Shown here one piece after another: positions 27,003 to 36,089 of a stretch of DNA of 64,000 bases. The DNA comes from Akkermansia sp. RCC_12PD (GTDB lineage: Bacteria; Verrucomicrobiota; Verrucomicrobiia; Verrucomicrobiales; Akkermansiaceae). Below the pieces are notes generated by a model, which searched no databases, was not told the DNA's origin, and worked only from the letters and a program-made list of their open reading frames with translations. The translations under genes were made by a program, and so were the position numbers. The stretch covers positions 2,108,001 through 2,172,000 of the forward strand of contig NZ_CP143889.1 of NCBI RefSeq assembly GCF_036417355.1, written 5' to 3'. Positions within the stretch are counted from its first letter, which is position 1, and the number at the start of each line of letters is the position of its first letter.

Positions 27003-27713
27003 ATGAAAACAGGTTTTGTCTTTGACCTGGACGGAACGCTGGTGGACTCCATTCCCGGCATTGCCCGCGGATTGAACCTGGCTCTGGAATCCTTGGGATG
27101 CCCGGAACATTCCGTAGAAGCGATTCGCGGAATGGTTGGGCGGGGCGCCCGGGAGCTGTGCGTGGCCGCCTTGCGTGGATATTTTAACGGACCCGTTCCG
27201 GAATCCGCCTTTGAAGCCTTGCATGCGGGTTTTATGCGGGAATACCGGCATACCTGGGAAAACGGAACAGTTCCTTATGCTGGCATTCGTGACATGCTCC
27301 TGCAACTAGCGGAAGAAGGCCATCCCCTCGGCGTTCTGTCCAACAAGCCGCACGTGGTGACCGTGCCTCTGGTGCATCACGTCTTTCCGGATGTGCCTTT
27401 CCGGATTGTAATGGGTTTTTCCGAGCGTTTTCCCCGCAAGCCGGAGCCGGATTCCCTGCTGTCCATCGTCCATGAATGGGGCAGGAAACCGGAGGAGGCA
27501 TGCATGGTGGGAGATTCCGCCCACGACGGCAATACGGCCGTAAATGCCGGCACCCGGCTGGTCCTGGTAGGGTGGGGGTACAGTACCCGTGCCGCCCTCG
27601 ACGCTTTCCATGTGCCTGTGTGCGGTTCCGTGCAGGAGCTGTCCTTTTGCCTGGAACATGAGGAAAACCTGCCGTTTCCGGTTCTGAAACAGGGGGACGA
27701 GGTTTCCGAATAG
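27003..27713 (+). CDS. HAD-superfamily phosphatase (phosphoglycolate phosphatase-like)
   Basis: A 236-residue haloacid dehalogenase hydrolase. Motif I is FDLDGTLVDS, motif II is GVLSNKPH, and the Lys in FPRKPEPDSL and motif IV MVGDSAHDGN are all present. The helical cap after motif I fits Gph-like enzymes. Substrate not readable from sequence. I chose the ATG at 27003, 4 bp after lpxA; the longer frame would overlap lpxA. Confidence 0.85.
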   Translation: MKTGFVFDLDGTLVDSIPGIARGLNLALESLGCPEHSVEAIRGMVGRGARELCVAALRGYFNGPVPESAFEALHAGFMREYRHTWENGTVPYAGIRDMLLQLAEEGHPLGVLSNKPHVVTVPLVHHVFPDVPFRIVMGFSERFPRKPEPDSLLSIVHEWGRKPEEACMVGDSAHDGNTAVNAGTRLVLVGWGYSTRAALDAFHVPVCGSVQELSFCLEHEENLPFPVLKQGDEVSE

Positions 27714-27729
27714 GCCGGAGGCCTGGTGC

Positions 27730-27755
27730 AGAAGCTTTGCGCAAAGCTTCTTTTT
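27730..27755 (+). terminator. intrinsic terminator after the HAD gene
   Basis: A perfect 22-nt palindrome (AGAAGCTTTGC then GCAAAGCTTCT) is followed by T residues. It sits between convergent genes (HAD on plus, rmuC on minus). Confidence 0.85.
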
Positions 27756-27763
27756 GTCCGTTT

Positions 27764-29014
27764 TCACTCTTCTTCCTGTACGTCTGTGCCCTTTGCCCGC
27801 AAGGTGATGTCTTCCAGACCGGAAGGCAGGTCCTTGGATGACGTGACGCCCAGATTCTTCAATTTCTGGGCCCGCGGAATGAACCGGTGCTCAAAGGAGG
27901 AAACGGTCTTGTTGTACTGGTTGACCGCTTGGTTCAGGCTTTTGCCCAGGGAGGAAAAATGCCCGGTGAGGATGGCGCAGGTATCGAACAGGTCCGTTCC
28001 CGCTTCAGAAATCTTTTTGGCGTTGTCCGCCAGTTGTTCCTGTTTCCAGCCGTAGGCTACGGTTTTCAGCAGTGCGATCAATGTGGAGGGTGTGGACAGG
28101 ATAACCCTGTTTTCCGCGCCGAATTCGATCAGGGACGGGTCGGCTTCCAGAGCTGCCTGGAAAAAGGCTTCCCCCGGCAGGAACATGATGACGAATTCAG
28201 GGCACGGCGAAAACTGGGCGAAGTAGTTTTTGGCGCTCAATTGCTGCAAATGCTTTTTGACGTCCGCCGCGTGACGGCTCATCCACTGGCTCCGTTCCTC
28301 CTGCCTGTCTGTCTCTCCGGCATGGAGGTAGGCCGTCATGGGAGCCTTGGCGTCAATGATGATGGAGCGTCCTCCCGGAAGATGGATGACCATGTCCGGG
28401 CGGATCCTGTCCTCCTCTCGAGAACGGGTCTGCTGCGTGGTGAAATCGCAATATTCCACCATGCCCGCCAGTTCCACCACACGGCGAAGCTGGAGTTCTC
28501 CCCACTGGCCGCGGGCGTTGTTATGGTGCAGGGCCTGGGAAAGCCTGGCTGTTTCGTTCTTCAGGGCCTCATTGCCGGAAAGGATGTAGCGTATCTGGGT
28601 TTTCAGGTCCGCATAAGCGCCCACGCGCTCCTTTTCTATTTCTCCCAGGCGGGACTGGACCAACTTGAGGGAGTCACTCACCGGCTTGAGCAGGGACTCA
28701 ATGGCCTGCTTTCGGGATTCCAGATCATGCCTAGCCTGCTGGTGCTGGTTCTGGAGACGCGTTTCCGCCAGATTGAGGAATTGTTTTTCCGAGTTGCGAA
28801 GGACTTCCGCACTGATGCCGGCAAAGGAATTCCTGAGCACTTCTTCCGCGGTGCGGAGCATCTGCGTCCTGTCCTCCGCCCGTTCCCGCCAGGAGAGGGA
28901 TTCCGCCTCCAGGCGGACGGAACGATCCCGGTAGCGCAGCAGGGCGACCAGAAGCGCCAGGCAGGCAAGCAGGAGCAGGGCGGCCAGAAGCCAGGGAATG
29001 AAGGGGGGAATCAT
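27764..29014 (-). CDS. rmuC: DNA recombination protein RmuC
   Basis: A ~416-residue protein with one N-terminal membrane helix (IPWLLAALLLLACLALLVAL), a long coiled coil (~residues 45-160) and the RmuC nuclease-like domain. Hallmarks are NNARGQWGELQLRRVVELAG, RPDMVIHLPGGRSIIIDAK and the FLPGEAFFQAALEADPSLIE segment. RmuC limits rearrangement at inverted repeats in E. coli, which is worth noting given the inverted repeats at 36-43 kb. It follows the PBP1A gene by 13 bp. Confidence 0.93.
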   Translation of the reverse strand: MIPPFIPWLLAALLLLACLALLVALLRYRDRSVRLEAESLSWRERAEDRTQMLRTAEEVLRNSFAGISAEVLRNSEKQFLNLAETRLQNQHQQARHDLESRKQAIESLLKPVSDSLKLVQSRLGEIEKERVGAYADLKTQIRYILSGNEALKNETARLSQALHHNNARGQWGELQLRRVVELAGMVEYCDFTTQQTRSREEDRIRPDMVIHLPGGRSIIIDAKAPMTAYLHAGETDRQEERSQWMSRHAADVKKHLQQLSAKNYFAQFSPCPEFVIMFLPGEAFFQAALEADPSLIEFGAENRVILSTPSTLIALLKTVAYGWKQEQLADNAKKISEAGTDLFDTCAILTGHFSSLGKSLNQAVNQYNKTVSSFEHRFIPRAQKLKNLGVTSSKDLPSGLEDITLRAKGTDVQEEE

Positions 29015-29027
29015 GGAAGGTGGTGGA

Positions 29028-31691
29028 TCAGATGGGAGTGGCGTAGGGGATGCCGTCCGTTTCATCTACGGGTTCGGCCAGCGGAATGTTGTCATCGGAA
29101 CTGTCGAGCGGCTCTGCATAGGGAATGTCTTCTTCCGAGCCCGGCTCCGCAAGGGGAATATGCTTTTCACACATTTTGGCCGGGGCCTGGTAGCCTACCG
29201 TTGTTTCATAATAGGCCGTTTTGGCGTATTGGCAGCCGGAATGGGCCAGTTGGTTGGATTCCCGGCATACGAGAACGGCCTGGCCTTCCGAGGCTGCCCT
29301 GGTGCGGATCGCGTTGGAGGGATAGCCTTCCTTTTGGGAGGCCAGCATGATATCCGTCCAGATGGGAAGAGCCAGCGTGCCGCCGTACCCTTTTTCCAGA
29401 ATCTTGGTGGCGGTGTCAAATCCCACCCAGACGCTGCATGTCAGGTTGGAGGTGTAGCCTGCAAACCAGGCGTTCGTGTAATTGTTCGTAGTGCCTGTCT
29501 TGCCTCCGCACGGCGCCTTGAACCCCAGGGCGGTGATTCTGCCCGCAGTGCCTCCGGGCTTGCAGACCTGCTGGAGAATAGAGGAGGTGATATTGGCCGC
29601 GCGCTGGGAATAAACGGCGCGCCTGCTCTTGGTGATGGCAAAGCGCGGCTGTCCTTTGGAGTCCGTAATGTGGTCGATGATGTATGGCGTGGGACGCACG
29701 CCGCCGTTGGCAAACACACTGTAGGCGCTCGCCACGTCCAGGGGGGAGGCTTCCCAGGTGCCCAGGAACAGGGCTGGAGTCTTGGAGACGTTTCCATGGA
29801 ACCCGGCCAGCTCGGCGGACTGGATGACGTTGCCCAGCCCGGCCCGGTTGCCGATGCGCACGGACATGGTGTTGCGGGAAAGAATGAGGCCGAAGGAGGC
29901 GGGTTTCATGCCGCGGTAGGTGCCGTCCGAGTTGCGGGGGGACCAGTTGGCTGCGCCGCGTATTTCCCCATGGGCGATGCGGTCGTCGGAAATGCGGGTA
30001 TCCGCGGAATTGCCCTGCTGAAAGAAAGTGGCGTAAACGAACGGCTTGAACAGGGAGCCCGTCTGCCGCCGGGACTGGATGGCGCGGTTCAGCTTGGATT
30101 CCTCCGCGTCCCGTCCGCCGACAACGGCCAGAAGCGCTCCCGTGGCATTGTCCATCACCACGGCCGCGGACTGGATGTAATTGGGCATGGGGGGCTGGGT
30201 CTTTTCCCTCTGTTCCGCAGGAATTGCCTTGTAGGCGGCCAGAGCCGCCTCATATTCCGCCTTGGTGGTCAGCTTGTTTTTAACGATGCCGCGCTTCTCT
30301 CTTCTGGCCTGGAGGGAGGCTAGGTGCTTTTTGAAATCCTTCCGGCTTTCCAGAGCCGTCATGTGCTTGTTGATGATGTCCAGCGTGGCGTTCTGCAGGT
30401 CCAGGTCCAGCGTGGTATGGACCACGAGACCTCCCAGGCGGATGTCTTCCTCTTCCAGAATGGCGTCCAGCTCCCGGCGCACGAGGTCCATGGCGTAGTT
30501 TTCCTCGGACCTGGACTGCGGCGGATGCGTCACGATGGGTTCCGCGAGAGCGGCGGCGTATTGCACTTCCGTGATCTTGCCGGCGTCTTTCAGCAGCCCG
30601 AGCACGATGTCCCGGACTTTTCTGGCTTCTTCCGGGTGCTTGAGGGGGGAAAAATCATTCGGGCCGTAGATGATGCCTGCCAGCGTGGCGCATTCCGAAA
30701 GGGAGAGGTCGCGGGGCTCCTTGTCGTAATAGCCGCGGGACGCGGCGGCTATTCCCAGGAAGGTGTGGCCCCAGAAAATGCGGTTAATGTAGGTTTCCAG
30801 AATTTCGTCCTTGCTGTAGGTTGCCTCAATGCGTTTGGCCAGAGCTACTTCCGTCAGTTTGCTGTGCAGGTTGCGTTCCTGGTGGTTATAAGTGATTTTG
30901 GCAAGCTGCATGGTCAGGGTGGAGGCGCCCTGCGTGGCTCTTTTGTGCTTGATGACCTGGGCGACGGCGCGGCCCACGCCGATCCAGTCCACGCCGCCAT
31001 GGTCGTAAAAGCGATTGTCTTCACGGAGCAGCAGTGCATCTATAAAAATGGGAGGAACTTCCTGGAGGGGAACGCGCCTGCGGTTCTCTCCGTGCAGGGT
31101 GCCGATGGTCCGGTTTTTGCGGTCGAGAATAACCGTGCGTTCCGGAATGTTGCTTTTCACTTCCGAAATGTCGTAGCGGTTGGAAATGGTACCGTACAGG
31201 AAAACGAGAATGGCACCGACGACGATGCCTACAAAGGAAACGCTCAACAGGATGCGGAGGGGCCAGCTGATGAACCAGCGGATATTGCGGGTCAGGGCGC
31301 CGATGAAGCGGAACGGCATTGTCAGCACGAACCACAGGGCTCCGAAGATGGTGAAGCCCGGTTTGCGCCGCTTTCCGGAAGGCCGGGAACTCCTTTCCGG
31401 AGTGGCTTTTTCTTCATCATACTCAACCTGGGGTGCGGGACGGGGTGCTTTCCGTGGCCGCGGGGAGGGCGCGCCATACGGAGAGGAGGAATCGCGCGGG
31501 CCTGCCGTTCTGCGGGTGGGGCCCGGAATCACGGCCGGCCGTGGCTCTTCTCCCGGCAGACCGGGATAGGAAGGGCGGGGCGGCTGCCTCTTTCTGCGGG
31601 CGGACCTGGCGCGGGAAGCCGGCTGGGCGTCCGGGATGCGTTCCCTCCAGGAGCCGGCGTTTCCTTTCCGTGATTTGTCGTCTGCACCCAT
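29028..31691 (-). CDS. class A penicillin-binding protein (PBP1A type)
   Basis: A ~887-residue bifunctional peptidoglycan synthase. A long basic, Pro/Arg-rich cytoplasmic tail (~150 residues) precedes a membrane helix (PLRILLSVSFVGIVVGAIL). The GT51 glycosyltransferase shows REDNRFYDHGGVDW and GASTLTMQLAK. The transpeptidase has TGSLFKPFVYA (SxxK), SRNTMSVR (SxN) and GGKTGTTNNYTNAWFAGYT (KTG). The C-terminus has repeated acidic IPLAEP/IPYAEP-type motifs. I chose the ATG at 31691 (MGADDKSRKG); upstream in-frame ATGs lie in the divergent promoter region. Confidence 0.93.
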   Translation of the reverse strand: MGADDKSRKGNAGSWRERIPDAQPASRARSARRKRQPPRPSYPGLPGEEPRPAVIPGPTRRTAGPRDSSSPYGAPSPRPRKAPRPAPQVEYDEEKATPERSSRPSGKRRKPGFTIFGALWFVLTMPFRFIGALTRNIRWFISWPLRILLSVSFVGIVVGAILVFLYGTISNRYDISEVKSNIPERTVILDRKNRTIGTLHGENRRRVPLQEVPPIFIDALLLREDNRFYDHGGVDWIGVGRAVAQVIKHKRATQGASTLTMQLAKITYNHQERNLHSKLTEVALAKRIEATYSKDEILETYINRIFWGHTFLGIAAASRGYYDKEPRDLSLSECATLAGIIYGPNDFSPLKHPEEARKVRDIVLGLLKDAGKITEVQYAAALAEPIVTHPPQSRSEENYAMDLVRRELDAILEEEDIRLGGLVVHTTLDLDLQNATLDIINKHMTALESRKDFKKHLASLQARREKRGIVKNKLTTKAEYEAALAAYKAIPAEQREKTQPPMPNYIQSAAVVMDNATGALLAVVGGRDAEESKLNRAIQSRRQTGSLFKPFVYATFFQQGNSADTRISDDRIAHGEIRGAANWSPRNSDGTYRGMKPASFGLILSRNTMSVRIGNRAGLGNVIQSAELAGFHGNVSKTPALFLGTWEASPLDVASAYSVFANGGVRPTPYIIDHITDSKGQPRFAITKSRRAVYSQRAANITSSILQQVCKPGGTAGRITALGFKAPCGGKTGTTNNYTNAWFAGYTSNLTCSVWVGFDTATKILEKGYGGTLALPIWTDIMLASQKEGYPSNAIRTRAASEGQAVLVCRESNQLAHSGCQYAKTAYYETTVGYQAPAKMCEKHIPLAEPGSEEDIPYAEPLDSSDDNIPLAEPVDETDGIPYATPI

Positions 31692-31803
31692 CCGTGGAAA
31701 AATTTTATCATAAATATTTCGGATGGTCGAAGCAAAAGATAGTGTGCCATGTCGCAAATCCATAGACAAATCCTGTCCGTATTGAACGTTCTTGTAGTAG
31801 GAT

Positions 31804-32856
31804 ATGTCAAACCACCCGATTATCGATAATTTCATGATATCAAAACGCAGAATGGCGAGTTTTTATTACTTGGTCGTTGGGGGGCTTTTGCCCCTGTTAT
31901 TCGCGGGGAGCGGCATCGCGGAGACTGTGCCGGCCATGGCAAACTTGCAAAAACAAATTCAACAGGTAGCTCAATCCGCCACCGCCGCTACGGTAGCCCT
32001 GGTTTCCGATGGAGGAGAAACGGGCAGCGGTGTCATCGTAAGTCCCCAGGGGCTCATTCTGACGGCGGCCCACGTGGTGGGCGGCGACGAGATGATGCGC
32101 GTGGTGTTTTCAGACGGGCGCGTGATGAAAGGCCGCGTTCTGGGAGCCAATTTTACCCGTGACGCCGCCATGGTGCAGATTCTTGGCGAAGGCACTTATC
32201 CTCATGTGGAACTGGGCGAGTCCGACGCGTTGCACGTAGGAGACTTCGTGGTGGCCCTGGGGCATTCCAAGGGATTTGACCCGGAACGCCGTGCACCCAT
32301 CCGCATGGGAAGGCTCTGCACGGACGGAAAGCAGCGGTTCCTGATCTCCGAATGCACGTTGATAGGCGGCGATTCCGGGGGCCCCCTCTTCGATCTGTCC
32401 GGAAAGCTGGTGGGCATCCATTCCTCCATTGGGCCGATGCTGAAAATCAATAACCATGTTCCCGTTTCCGTCTTCCGCCATGATTGGGAGAAACTGCTCT
32501 CCGGCCGCCAGTGGGGCCAGTTGGGACTGCATCCCATGGCTGATCCGGACTCTCCCGTTCTCGGCTTTGCCATGATGGATGTGATGGGCGTGGACGGCGT
32601 CGTGGTGGAGGATGTGGTCGTGGACTCTCCTGCGGATGAGGCGGGAATCAGGCCCGGAGACGTCATTACGTACATGGACAGCCGTGGCCTGCGCTCCGTG
32701 CGCGACATGCTCCGGGAGCTGGGGCGTCACAGGCCGGGAGAAACGGTGCCTTTGGTCGTTCTCCGGAAAGGAACTGCCTATAAGGCCGACCTTACCTTCG
32801 GCAGGCGCGGTGACCTGATGTCCGGACTGAAACAAATGGAACAACCTCAGGGATGA
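31804..32856 (+). CDS. HtrA/DegP-like serine protease with PDZ domain
   Basis: A 350-residue exported protease of family S1C. An N-terminal signal (YYLVVGGLLPLLFAGSGIAE) precedes a chymotrypsin-like domain with catalytic His in LTAAHVVGG, Asp in FTRDAAMVQI and Ser in IGGDSGGPLF. One PDZ domain follows (VVDSPADEAGIRPGDVI). It would degrade or refold damaged periplasmic proteins. Alternative starts are 31834 and 31852. It is divergent from the PBP1A gene and overlaps the next gene by 4 bp. Confidence 0.9.
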   Translation: MSNHPIIDNFMISKRRMASFYYLVVGGLLPLLFAGSGIAETVPAMANLQKQIQQVAQSATAATVALVSDGGETGSGVIVSPQGLILTAAHVVGGDEMMRVVFSDGRVMKGRVLGANFTRDAAMVQILGEGTYPHVELGESDALHVGDFVVALGHSKGFDPERRAPIRMGRLCTDGKQRFLISECTLIGGDSGGPLFDLSGKLVGIHSSIGPMLKINNHVPVSVFRHDWEKLLSGRQWGQLGLHPMADPDSPVLGFAMMDVMGVDGVVVEDVVVDSPADEAGIRPGDVITYMDSRGLRSVRDMLRELGRHRPGETVPLVVLRKGTAYKADLTFGRRGDLMSGLKQMEQPQG

Positions 32857-34025
32857 TGATCAGATACCTATTGACAGTGTTGGCTGCGGGTGCCGTGTGT
32901 GGACAGGAAATAGCTTCCCCCCTGCCCGCGGACCAGATGATTGCTCCGGAGGACAAGGCGGTGCTGGATGCCCAAGCCCGCCAGATCTTCCGGGATTGGG
33001 ACAAGGTAGCCGTTCCCATCGGTAAATCCGTGGTGGCGCTTGTGGCCGGCAACCGTCAGGTGGCGCTGGGTACCGTAGTAGGCAAGGGAAAAGTACTCAC
33101 CAAGTTGAGCGACTTGCAGAAGGAAAGGCGCCCGGTCATGCTGGTGGACGCCTCCGGAAAAGTTTATGATGCCAAGGTTCTATTTGCTCTTCCGGAACAC
33201 GACCTACTGATGATGGATGTGCCGGGGCTGCCCGCACCGCCCATTGACCTGGACTCCTATGTGCAGGCCAAGGAAGGGGATATCATTGCCGCGGTATCTC
33301 CCACGGGACATGTCAGTGACTTCGGCGTGGTGTCCGTAGCCCAGCGCAGCCTGAGAGCGGACGACCAGCCTTATCTGGGCATCGTCTCCGATCCCCGCTG
33401 GGATGGCGAGGGCGTGATGATTGGCGGCGTGGAAGCCGGGAGCGGTGCCCACCGCAGCGGCCTTCAGGCCGGGGATGTGCTCATGAAGCTCAATGGAAAG
33501 CCTGTGGACGGGATGTATTCCATACGTGCGGCCATGGTGGGCGTACGGCCCGGGGAAACCGTTCCTGTGGAAGTGGTGCGCCAAAACCGGAAGGTTGAGG
33601 GGCAGCTTCTCACCGGGGCCAGGCCAAAAGTGATGAAATTCCCCCAGAAACGGCTGGACATGATGAATTCCATGGGTAACCGCATGAGTCTGAAGCGTGA
33701 CGAATTCCCGCTGGTCATCCAGTCGGACATGACTTTGTTTCCGGAACGGGCAGGATGTCCGGTCATTGACGTCAACGGCAAATTCGTGGGACTAGCCCTG
33801 AGCCGTGCCGGACGGACGGAAACGTACATTCTCCCTTCCTGGATATGCCGGGAGCTGGTGGAGGGCGTGCTTCCGAAAGTGCAGCAATATCAGGCAAGCC
33901 GTGATGAAAATATCCCGGAAGCACAGCCGGTGGACGATGCTTATGACGCGCGCCGCCTGGAGGAAAACCGCCGGAAAGTGGAAGACAAGATGAGCCGTCA
34001 GGGCCTGGTGCCGAAGGTGTATTAA
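32853..34025 (+). CDS. catalytically dead HtrA-like protein with an inserted PDZ domain
   Basis: A 390-residue exported protein aligned by eye with its upstream neighbour. VVGKGKVLTKLSDL replaces the TAAHVV region (His lost), ALPEHDLLMMD keeps an Asp, and ERAGCPVIDVNGKFVG replaces GDSGGPLFDLSGKLVG (Ser to Ala). The PDZ domain (EAGSGAHRSGLQAGDVLMKL) lies before the Ser-equivalent strand, not after it. It probably acts as a partner, regulator or binding protein of the protease. The overlapping start (ATGATGA) suggests translational coupling. Confidence 0.75.
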   Translation: MMIRYLLTVLAAGAVCGQEIASPLPADQMIAPEDKAVLDAQARQIFRDWDKVAVPIGKSVVALVAGNRQVALGTVVGKGKVLTKLSDLQKERRPVMLVDASGKVYDAKVLFALPEHDLLMMDVPGLPAPPIDLDSYVQAKEGDIIAAVSPTGHVSDFGVVSVAQRSLRADDQPYLGIVSDPRWDGEGVMIGGVEAGSGAHRSGLQAGDVLMKLNGKPVDGMYSIRAAMVGVRPGETVPVEVVRQNRKVEGQLLTGARPKVMKFPQKRLDMMNSMGNRMSLKRDEFPLVIQSDMTLFPERAGCPVIDVNGKFVGLALSRAGRTETYILPSWICRELVEGVLPKVQQYQASRDENIPEAQPVDDAYDARRLEENRRKVEDKMSRQGLVPKVY

Positions 34026-34881
34026 GGTGGGCGGAGGAATGGAAAGCCTGTGGACGGGGCCAGGGAGCCTTCCATGGTTGCTCATGCATGATGGCTTCGG
34101 AACGGAACGTCGTGTATCTCCTCGGCGGAAAGTCCCTTCGGAAAGAACTCTTCATGGTCTCCCGTTCTTTGAGGCATTCCTGAAAAAGTTCTGTTTTCTG
34201 TGCGGCGTATAAAGGTAATGGGTTACATTACCGGCTACCGGAGAAGTGGAAACAACGGACGAGGAGCGCTCCGTTTCCTGGAAATATGCGGGGTATCATC
34301 ATTTTCCAGTTTCTTCATGTTAATCTGAATGCGGGAAGGAACCTTGTGTTGAATGAAACCGTCCCTGTCCGTATATTCAAACTCCACTTTCTCCGCATGG
34401 TCCGGTTCTTTCGGATACTGCCGGCTAATATTCGCGGAAAGACTGTCAATTCCGGTCCGTAAATGTTCAGAGCAAGGGAATCAAGTGCCACTGCCGTTCA
34501 TTCGGCATCCGGTTTTCTCCCAGAGATTTCATGCAAAGAAAGTTTTCTACGCTGTCAGATAGGCAGCTGAGTTTCTTCAGCTTGTTCTTGATCCTGCCTG
34601 AATGCCGGTGAATTCCTTACGGATGTTTGCATCAGCCGATTTAGCTTTCTTCATAAGAATCCCTTGAATAGTCGTATTTATCAAGGTGATTATATATGTT
34701 GAATTCTTATCATTCCAAGAGCTACTTGAATGGCGATCTCCGGGACGTTCGCATGCCCCTGCCGGGAAAGAATGGAATGGAGGCGCTTGAATTCCATCCT
34801 CTCGGAAATGACCGGAGGACTCTCTGCATGGACTTTCCTGGAAGGAAGCTGAAAGGTTTCCCGCAGGAAGGACGGTATCCG
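34026..34881. other. 856-bp region without an intact gene
   Basis: No open frame here has good start context or a recognisable family. The middle part (34235-34654, minus strand) reads like a decayed small gene and is listed separately. The rest shows nothing I can support. Confidence 0.5.
34235..34654 (-). pseudogene. probable decayed small gene with frameshifts
   Basis: On the minus strand an ATG at 34654 starts MKKAKSADANIRKEFTGIQA, then the good-looking text continues in a second frame (GRIKNKLKKLSCLSDSVEN), then back in the first frame (VEFEYTDRDGFIQHKVPSR) to a TAG at 34235-34237. The intervening frame carries several stops. This looks like one ~140-codon gene with two compensating frameshifts, but no family is recognisable and chance is possible. 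Confidence 0.3.
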
Positions 34882-35694
34882 TTATCGTGCTGGAGACGTG
34901 GCAACCGTTTTTTCCTTGAAAATCATCAGTTCTGAAAGAACGACGGTGCGTCCGGAAGCATCCGGAGAAATGATCATGACGACTTTGCGTCCGGGATAAG
35001 TGGTCAGCATCATGCCGCGTTCCTTGACCTTGACGACTTTTCCATCTTTAAGGCGTGCCATGTACGTCAGATTGGCGGGAGTGGAGCGGGCCGCGCTGGC
35101 TCCTGCCACATCCTTTCCAAAGACGTAGGTCGCCATGCTGGGGAGCTCAATGGCGCTTTTTTCTCCCATAGGAGGATTGGGCAGCTCCAGGGTGAACGTG
35201 CGTCCGGTGAGGTTCTGGATGTAGATGCAGTTCATCGGCAGTTCCGCTTCATTGATGAAATCCAGCGTGAACTCTCCCTTGCTGTTCTTGCCTACCAGGG
35301 CCAGCGTTTTGGGACCGAGATTATCCGGGAGCGGTTTGGAAACCAGCTTATTTGTCGGCATGCCTTTTTGGTCCAACCCTCCGAAAAGGGTAATGATCTT
35401 GCTCCGGGGATAAACGCTGCGGCGTCCTGGCAGCGCGGCGCGAAGTTCCACTTTTTCCAGTCTTTTGCCGTCAATGGGCATGTAAATGACTTCCGGGAGA
35501 GTCATCGGGGTTTTCAGCACGAAGCGAATACCGTTGACGGAAGCAGGGGAAAGAGACTTGTCCACCGTGTCTCCCGCAGGGGAATTTCTAGCCGGTTCAG
35601 GCGTTCTGGGTGCTGCAGGCTGGCGGGACTGCCCATGTACGAGGGGTACGCTTCCGAGGAAGCAGGAAAGGGTCAGGATGAATGGGATGCGCAT
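34882..35694 (-). CDS. secreted protein of unknown function
   Basis: A 270-residue protein with a clear signal peptide (MRIPFILTLSCFLGSVPLVHGQ, cut after HGQ). It has a Pro-rich segment and then a beta-rich body with no family I recognise. The C-terminal half (LPNPPMGEKSAIELPS, TYPGRKVVMIISPDASGRTV) looks like a beta-sandwich. The frame extends 76 codons further upstream, but that part is not protein-like, so I used the ATG at 35694. It lies next to the surface-protein locus, which may be coincidence. Confidence 0.7.
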   Translation of the reverse strand: MRIPFILTLSCFLGSVPLVHGQSRQPAAPRTPEPARNSPAGDTVDKSLSPASVNGIRFVLKTPMTLPEVIYMPIDGKRLEKVELRAALPGRRSVYPRSKIITLFGGLDQKGMPTNKLVSKPLPDNLGPKTLALVGKNSKGEFTLDFINEAELPMNCIYIQNLTGRTFTLELPNPPMGEKSAIELPSMATYVFGKDVAGASAARSTPANLTYMARLKDGKVVKVKERGMMLTTYPGRKVVMIISPDASGRTVVLSELMIFKEKTVATSPAR

Positions 35695-35956
35695 ATGTTC
35701 TGGAAAATATGAAGTGTAGGAAGAGAACCCGATACCAATTGTTTGACCGGAGCATTTAACCGGCACGGGAGCGGTTGGAAGACGGATGCTGCGGAGACAA
35801 CGGCAAGTCAATAAAGCATTGTTGGGAATGCCAGTCTTGACGGGTTTTATATCCCTTGTGAAGTACATGAATGGGGAAGGCCGTGCAAGCTTAAAATAGG
35901 GATGTGGAATATTATGCAACAAGAAAAAACGAAACCTGGAGACGGCGGCCCGCAGA

Positions 35957-35996
35957 TAAAAAGCCGCCGCGTTCCGGGAAAAGGAAGGCGGCGGCT
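35957..35996 (-). terminator. intrinsic terminator downstream of the left (headless) copy
   Basis: On the minus strand AGCCGCCGC pairs with GCGGCGGCT (9 bp), followed by TTTTAT. It is ~95 bp after the stop codon at 36091. The rest of 35695-36090 holds no gene. Confidence 0.75.
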
Positions 35997-36089
35997 GTCA
36001 ATGATTGCCGAATGCTGAAAGAAAAGGGCGGTAGGAAAAGGGGAGGGATTCCCGGACAGGAAGCCCTTCAACCCATTTTTTACTTCTTT

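Noticed and set aside
34696-34935. 79-codon plus-strand frame before the secreted protein gene
   Set aside because: It overlaps the end of the opposite gene, has no recognisable domain and poor start context.
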